Below are positions 22,208-24,509 of a DNA stretch of 24,509 nucleotides, one piece after another. Each line of letters starts with the position of its first letter. The first letter of the stretch is position 1. Location of the stretch: positions 1-24,509 of IMG/VR virus record IMGVR_UViG_3300044613_001962, one strand, 5' to 3'. The DNA is from a virus. A program made the translations under genes and the position numbers. The notes beneath the pieces are model-generated. The model saw nothing but the letters and a program-made list of their open reading frames with translations, was not told the DNA's origin and ran no database searches.

Positions 22208-23329
22208 TCAGGGCACCTGCCCTGCCATCCAGCCCTCGATGATCGCCGCCGAGAACGCAGGCACGTCCTCCTCGCCGATGCCGGCAGCCGCCGCCAGGGC
22301 CTCGTGCTGGGCCCGTGGCGGGCATCCAAGCCCACGGGTGGCGAGCGACGCACCGACGCGGCGGCCGGCTTCTGCGGGGCTGGTGGGGGCCGTGGTGGCG
22401 GTCGGCTTCGGCTTCTGCTTCCTCCGCTCGCTGGGCAGTGCCGGGAGCAGGTCGAGCGGGTCATCGCCGCCCACGATCGCGGCGTCGAGGTAGTGCTGCC
22501 GCGTAGTGCTCGGGTCACTGTGCGACAGGAACTCGGTCGCGTCTCCGCCAGCCGCCGCGACGAAACTGCCGCTCGCCTTGCGGATGGCATGAAACCCGTG
22601 GGCGGACACGCCCGCACATCGCCCGAGGACGCGAAGCGATTGCCACAGCGAGCCTTTCGCGCGGTGCTCGTCCCACGGCCACACCAAGTCGTCATCCTGC
22701 CTGCGGTGCTGAGCCAACATCGCGGCGAGCTCGGGCGTGATCGACCGCGAGATGGTTTTCGTGCCGCCTTTTCGCGTGGAGCCATCGAACGTCACACGGC
22801 GGGCGTCGAGATCCACATCGCGCCACCGGAGGGCGAGCAACCCGCCAATCCGCTCGGCTGTCTGCCACGCCGCCTGGAGTAGAGTCTCCCACAGCCACCA
22901 CGCCGGGACCGGGCCGACGTTGCCCTTCCTGCCTCTGGCCGCTTTGACGAGGGCGTCGATCTCCTCGAGCCGGTAGCCCTTGGGTGGTCGCAGCGACACC
23001 TTGACCAGCCCACGCGGCAGGTCGGGGTGCTCGATCAGCACGCCATCGCTGCGGTTCATCCGCTTCTTCGCGGCGTGTGTCCACAACGCCGACAGGTGCG
23101 CCAAGTCTTTTTTGACGGTGGCCGGCCGCGGCAGCTTGTCACGCCAGTGCCGGTCGGTGGCCCGCCACTGGCTGAACCTCGCGAGCGTCAGGTCGTCAAA
23201 ATCGTCAATCGTCGCCGGCCGCTGGAGGAACGTTTCGAAGCGGTCGATGGTCGTGGAGAACAGCCCGATGGTCCGTGCCTTCAAGGCATGGCGGGCGGCA
23301 TACACCGACAGGAGATCACGAAGAGTCAT
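22208..23329 (-). CDS. int: tyrosine site-specific integrase
   Basis: This 373-residue enzyme integrates and excises the phage. N-terminal SAM-like DNA-binding helices (about 1-110) precede the catalytic domain with Arg160 in AERIGG, a Lys in the beta hairpin KGGTK (187 or 191), His247 and Arg250 in HAIR, His270 in LSHSDP and the nucleophile Tyr280 in RQHYLDA. These form the R-K-H-R-H-Y set, so it should be active. About 85 residues follow Tyr280, with a Pro/Lys linker and an Ala-rich C-terminal domain, longer than in most integrases. It is the only clear minus-strand gene, convergent with the HTH gene. GAGGTGA precedes its ATG. An attachment site should lie nearby but was not identified. Confidence 0.93.
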   Translation of the reverse strand: MTLRDLLSVYAARHALKARTIGLFSTTIDRFETFLQRPATIDDFDDLTLARFSQWRATDRHWRDKLPRPATVKKDLAHLSALWTHAAKKRMNRSDGVLIEHPDLPRGLVKVSLRPPKGYRLEEIDALVKAARGRKGNVGPVPAWWLWETLLQAAWQTAERIGGLLALRWRDVDLDARRVTFDGSTRKGGTKTISRSITPELAAMLAQHRRQDDDLVWPWDEHRAKGSLWQSLRVLGRCAGVSAHGFHAIRKASGSFVAAAGGDATEFLSHSDPSTTRQHYLDAAIVGGDDPLDLLPALPSERRKQKPKPTATTAPTSPAEAGRRVGASLATRGLGCPPRAQHEALAAAAGIGEEDVPAFSAAIIEGWMAGQVP

Positions 23330-23355
23330 CGCTCACCTCGCAACTGGTAGGGACT

Positions 23356-23361
23356 AGTATA
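23356..23361 (-). promoter_or_regulatory. possible -10 box of the integrase promoter
   Basis: On the minus strand, TATACT reads from 23361 to 23356, giving a start point near 23349 and a leader of about 20 bases to the ATG at 23329. The -35 region is poor (ACAAAG at 17-base spacing), so an activator may be needed. None of the CCGATA operator copies is found here. Confidence 0.4.
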
Positions 23362-23412
23362 CAGGCTTCCACCTAAACCTTTGTCCCCCATGCCCTCCGC
23401 TGATACTTAGGC

Positions 23413-23438
23413 CCGTAGGACTGGAAACAACCCTACGG
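23413..23438. repeat. inverted repeat between integrase and HTH gene
   Basis: CCGTAGG (23413-23419) and CCTACGG (23432-23438) are exact complements separated by 12 bases. In the divergent integrase intergenic region this could be an integrase core site, a regulator site or a weak hairpin; the sequence does not decide. Confidence 0.45.
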
Positions 23439-23469
23439 CGAGTTGGGCTTGACAGGCAAGCGGCTCGGT

Positions 23470-23503
23470 TTGACGCCATTTCCCATATCGGTAGTATGGG
23501 GGC
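23470..23503 (+). promoter_or_regulatory. promoter 3, likely giving a leaderless mRNA
   Basis: A -35 TTGACG (23470-23475) and -10 TAGTAT (23492-23497) are separated by 16 bases that hold CCCATATCGGT, a degenerate operator. Six bases follow to ATG 23504, so transcription would start at the start codon. GGGCATGGCG matches the corresponding stretch of promoters 1 and 2 (GGGC, purine-TG, then a purine and CG). Confidence 0.7.
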
Positions 23504-23773
23504 ATGGCGATGGCGTTGAAGGAACCGGGGCGGACGTTGTGCTCCTGTCGTGAGGCGGCACGGGTGCTCGGCTGCACGATGGGCCGCGTGCGGCAGATGT
23601 GCCGCGAGCCAGAGGGCGGTGGCGCGCCGACGCTCTGGTCGGCCAAAATCAACGAGCGATCCCTCGTGCTCGACCTGGATCAGGTGAAGCGGCTTGCTGC
23701 CGCTCGCCAAAAGGCCCGCGACGCCGGCACTCAGCCCGGCCCCCCGCCCGGCGGATTCTCCCCGGATTCCTAG
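23504..23773 (+). CDS. HTH DNA-binding protein, candidate autoregulated phage regulator
   Basis: This 89-residue protein has an excisionase/MerR-like HTH: SCREAARVLGCTMGRVRQMCREPEGG, then strands around SAKINERSLVLDLDQVKRLAA, and a disordered, Pro/Gly-rich C-terminus. Its ATG (23504; a second ATG at 23510 is in frame) lies six bases after a -10 box with no ribosome binding site, as expected of a leaderless mRNA, which in lambda is how cI is made from PRM. The operator-like sequence in its promoter suggests self-control. It ends inside the regulatory repeat copy B. A cI-like or Xis-like role is inference. Confidence 0.75.
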   Translation: MAMALKEPGRTLCSCREAARVLGCTMGRVRQMCREPEGGGAPTLWSAKINERSLVLDLDQVKRLAAARQKARDAGTQPGPPPGGFSPDS

Positions 23774-23847
23774 GTTTTCCCCGCGAAAACACGGGTCCAA
23801 GAAAATCTTTTCAGACCCCTTGAACAACCTACCGATATCGGTACACT
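23760..23847 (+). repeat. regulatory repeat copy B (upstream of the 23903 gene)
   Basis: Paralogue of 20707-20795. It includes the inverted repeat GTTTTC-CCCGC-GAAAAC (23774-23790), GAAAATCTTTTC, and promoter 2 with its operator. It overlaps the last codons of the HTH gene. The two copies diverge mostly between the shared blocks, suggesting selection on the blocks. Confidence 0.75.
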
Positions 23848-23853
23848 ACGGGC
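23820..23853 (+). promoter_or_regulatory. promoter 2 with perfect palindromic operator
   Basis: A -35 TTGAAC (23820-23825) and -10 TACACT (23842-23847) are 16 bases apart. TACCGATATCGGTA (23830-23843) is a perfect 14-base palindrome within the spacer and touching the -10. ATG at 23854 lies six bases after the -10; it opens an unrelated frame, so here the sequence is probably conserved as initially transcribed DNA. A GCGGC-5 bases-GCCGC hairpin (23859-23873) follows in the leader. Confidence 0.82.
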
Positions 23854-23902
23854 ATGACGCGGCACGGGGCCGCGAGACACCACGAACGAAAGGGACGAAA
23901 CG

Positions 23903-24202
23903 ATGAAGACCTCGACCAAGACCGCCGCCGCCAACTTCGCCGCCGCCGCTCGCAACTCTGGCTGGACGATCAGCACTCGCGACAACGTGGTCACGATCAC
24001 CAAGAACTTCACACCCAACAGCCGCGAGGAGTTCGTGCAGCTGGATGGCGAGTACTACGGCATCCTGTCGCTCGTCAAGGCTCGCGGCGGGAGCATGTGG
24101 GGCACCGACGGCTCTGGTGTCGGCGGCTACTCGGCAATGCTTCACGGCGTGTTCACGATGAACGTCAGCGGCGTCAGCCCGGCTTTCATCGCCGCCCTCT
24201 GA
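23903..24202 (+). CDS. small protein under promoter 2, unknown function
   Basis: This 99-residue protein starts at ATG 23903 after GAAAGGGAC, the same ribosome binding block as the genes at 20838 and 21179. The N-terminus is a helix (STKTAAANFAAAARNSGWTI), followed by strands (NVVTITKNF), then a Gly-rich middle YYGILSLVKARGGSMWGTDGSGVGGYSAMLHG and a C-terminus VFTMNVSGVSPAFIAAL. The Trp-Gly-Thr-Asp-Gly and the MN(V/K)SG ending remind me of small proteins in actinobacteriophages, but I cannot name a family. A hairpin follows the stop. Confidence 0.72.
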   Translation: MKTSTKTAAANFAAAARNSGWTISTRDNVVTITKNFTPNSREEFVQLDGEYYGILSLVKARGGSMWGTDGSGVGGYSAMLHGVFTMNVSGVSPAFIAAL

Positions 24203-24212
24203 CCATCACCCC

Positions 24213-24238
24213 GCCCGGCGGCACCTTCGCCGCCGGGC
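24213..24238 (+). repeat. intergenic hairpin, copy 3
   Basis: GCCCGGCGGC (24213-24222) pairs exactly with 24229-24238, loop ACCTTC, 11 bases after a TGA. Lead TGACCATCACC is close to that of copies 1 and 2. No T-tract follows; an AAGGAGG ribosome binding site for a tiny gene does. Confidence 0.8.
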
Positions 24239-24267
24239 TCATCACCACGGGCAAGGAGGCCCACGCC

Positions 24268-24339
24268 ATGAGCGCCACGCAAATCCTCGAGCTAGTCGTC
24301 GTCGTGCTGCGGATCGTGTCCGCATTCCTCGACCGTTGA
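24268..24339 (+). CDS. 23-residue hydrophobic peptide
   Basis: ATG 24268 follows a strong AAGGAGG (24253-24259) with eight-base spacing, directly after hairpin copy 3. The 23 residues contain a run of Ile, Leu and four Val (ILELVVVVLRIV) with a single Arg near the centre, ending AFLDR. It could be a small membrane-associated or amphipathic peptide. Because the ribosome binding site is excellent and the frame is closed by TGA at 24337-24339, I list it. Function is unknown. Confidence 0.55.
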   Translation: MSATQILELVVVVLRIVSAFLDR

Positions 24340-24364
24340 CCGAATCTACCGATACCGCTAGCAG
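24336..24364 (+). promoter_or_regulatory. promoter 4 candidate with operator, weaker
   Basis: TTGACC (24336-24341) and TAGCAG (24359-24364) are 17 bases apart; TACCGATACCGCTA (24347-24360) differs from the perfect operator at two positions. No GGGC-RTG element follows. It may be a weak promoter or an extra operator before promoter 5. Confidence 0.55.
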
Positions 24365-24394
24365 AGCGAGTCAAAAAATCCCCAACGCCACCGC

Positions 24395-24422
24395 TTGACC
24401 TGGAACTGGACAGACGTACATT
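24395..24422 (+). promoter_or_regulatory. promoter 5 of the right-edge gene
   Basis: TTGACC (24395-24400) and TACATT (24417-24422) are 16 bases apart, with a start expected near 24429 and a leader of about 24 bases that contains AAGGAG before ATG 24453. No operator palindrome lies inside this one. Confidence 0.65.
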
Positions 24423-24452
24423 ACCCGCCCCCCAACCCAAGGAGCCTACCCC

Positions 24453-24509
24453 ATGACCACGATCGACACCACTCGCCACCCCGGCGACGCCGAATACGCC
24501 GCCGCCGCT
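24453..24509 (+). CDS. partial gene at right edge
   Basis: ATG 24453 follows AAGGAG (24439-24444) at eight-base spacing and promoter 5. Only 19 codons are present (MTTIDTTRHPGDAEYAAAA) before the window ends, too few to name a function. The strong promoter and ribosome binding site support a real, well expressed gene continuing to the right. Confidence 0.65.
   Translation, partial: MTTIDTTRHPGDAEYAAAA

Noticed and set aside
20707-23847. The paired 88-base repeats as attL and attR
   Set aside because: They hold promoters and operators in register, differ at many positions and flank only 3 kb; att cores should be identical.
23854-24267. A 161-codon frame beginning at the ATG six bases after promoter 2
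   Set aside because: It runs out of frame over the better-supported gene at 23903 and is Arg/Gln-rich; only its last part (24268-24339) has its own strong ribosome binding site and is kept.
1-24509. tRNA genes, CRISPR arrays, insertion sequences, holin or endolysin
   Set aside because: I looked for T-loop-like GGTTCGA segments, regular short direct repeats, transposase motifs, and lysis-type domains on both strands and found none that hold up.

Overview
The window is part of a temperate, long-tailed dsDNA phage with an HK97-type capsid, either as a prophage or as a phage genome. It is GC-rich, densely packed, and transcribed almost entirely on the + strand; the integrase is the only clear minus-strand gene. 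Most structural genes overlap by 1-20 bases (ATGA, GTGA or TGATG junctions) or sit a few bases apart. No sheath or contractile baseplate gene is visible, and the tape measure follows a G/GT frameshift pair, so a siphovirus-like tail is inferred. The host cannot be fixed from sequence alone. GC content, GTG starts and the style of several accessory proteins would suit a GC-rich environmental bacterium; a planctomycete is my tentative guess. No chromosomal flank, tRNA gene or CRISPR array is visible.

Layout. Bases 125-7134 hold packaging and head genes: small and large terminase, portal with a long C-terminal extension, a 92-residue protein ending at an odd amber codon, prohead protease, a zinc-ribbon protein, major capsid protein and a probable decoration protein, closed by an intrinsic terminator at about 7167-7204. 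Bases 7216-10687 hold a glycosyltransferase-like gene, then head-tail connector, head closure, gp10-like and DUF3168-like tail terminator genes, with small unknowns between them. Bases 10691-17785 hold the tail: two beta-rich tail-tube candidates, a tail assembly chaperone with a textbook -1 frameshift site, the tape measure and three tail-tip candidates, the last cysteine-rich and compositionally foreign. Bases 17782-20652 hold accessory or metabolic genes: a Cys/His protein, an HELAH metallopeptidase-like protein, a metallophosphoesterase and an NTP-PPase-like (DUF1599-type) protein.

Bases 20653-24509 form the control and integration region. Small unknown genes, an RNA polymerase alpha-CTD-like protein, two small HTH proteins and a tyrosine integrase lie here among repeated regulatory cassettes. 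The 5' cassette is a sigma70-like promoter whose spacer carries a palindrome (best copy TACCGATATCGGTA), found at four sites. The strongest three place a purine-TG exactly six bases after the -10 box; for one HTH gene this implies a leaderless mRNA. The 3' cassette is a strong GC hairpin directly after three stop codons. Together they suggest one phage regulator controlling several units, with the HTH gene at 23504 (autoregulated, leaderless) as the leading candidate.

No holin, endolysin or replication gene was recognised; these probably lie outside the window.
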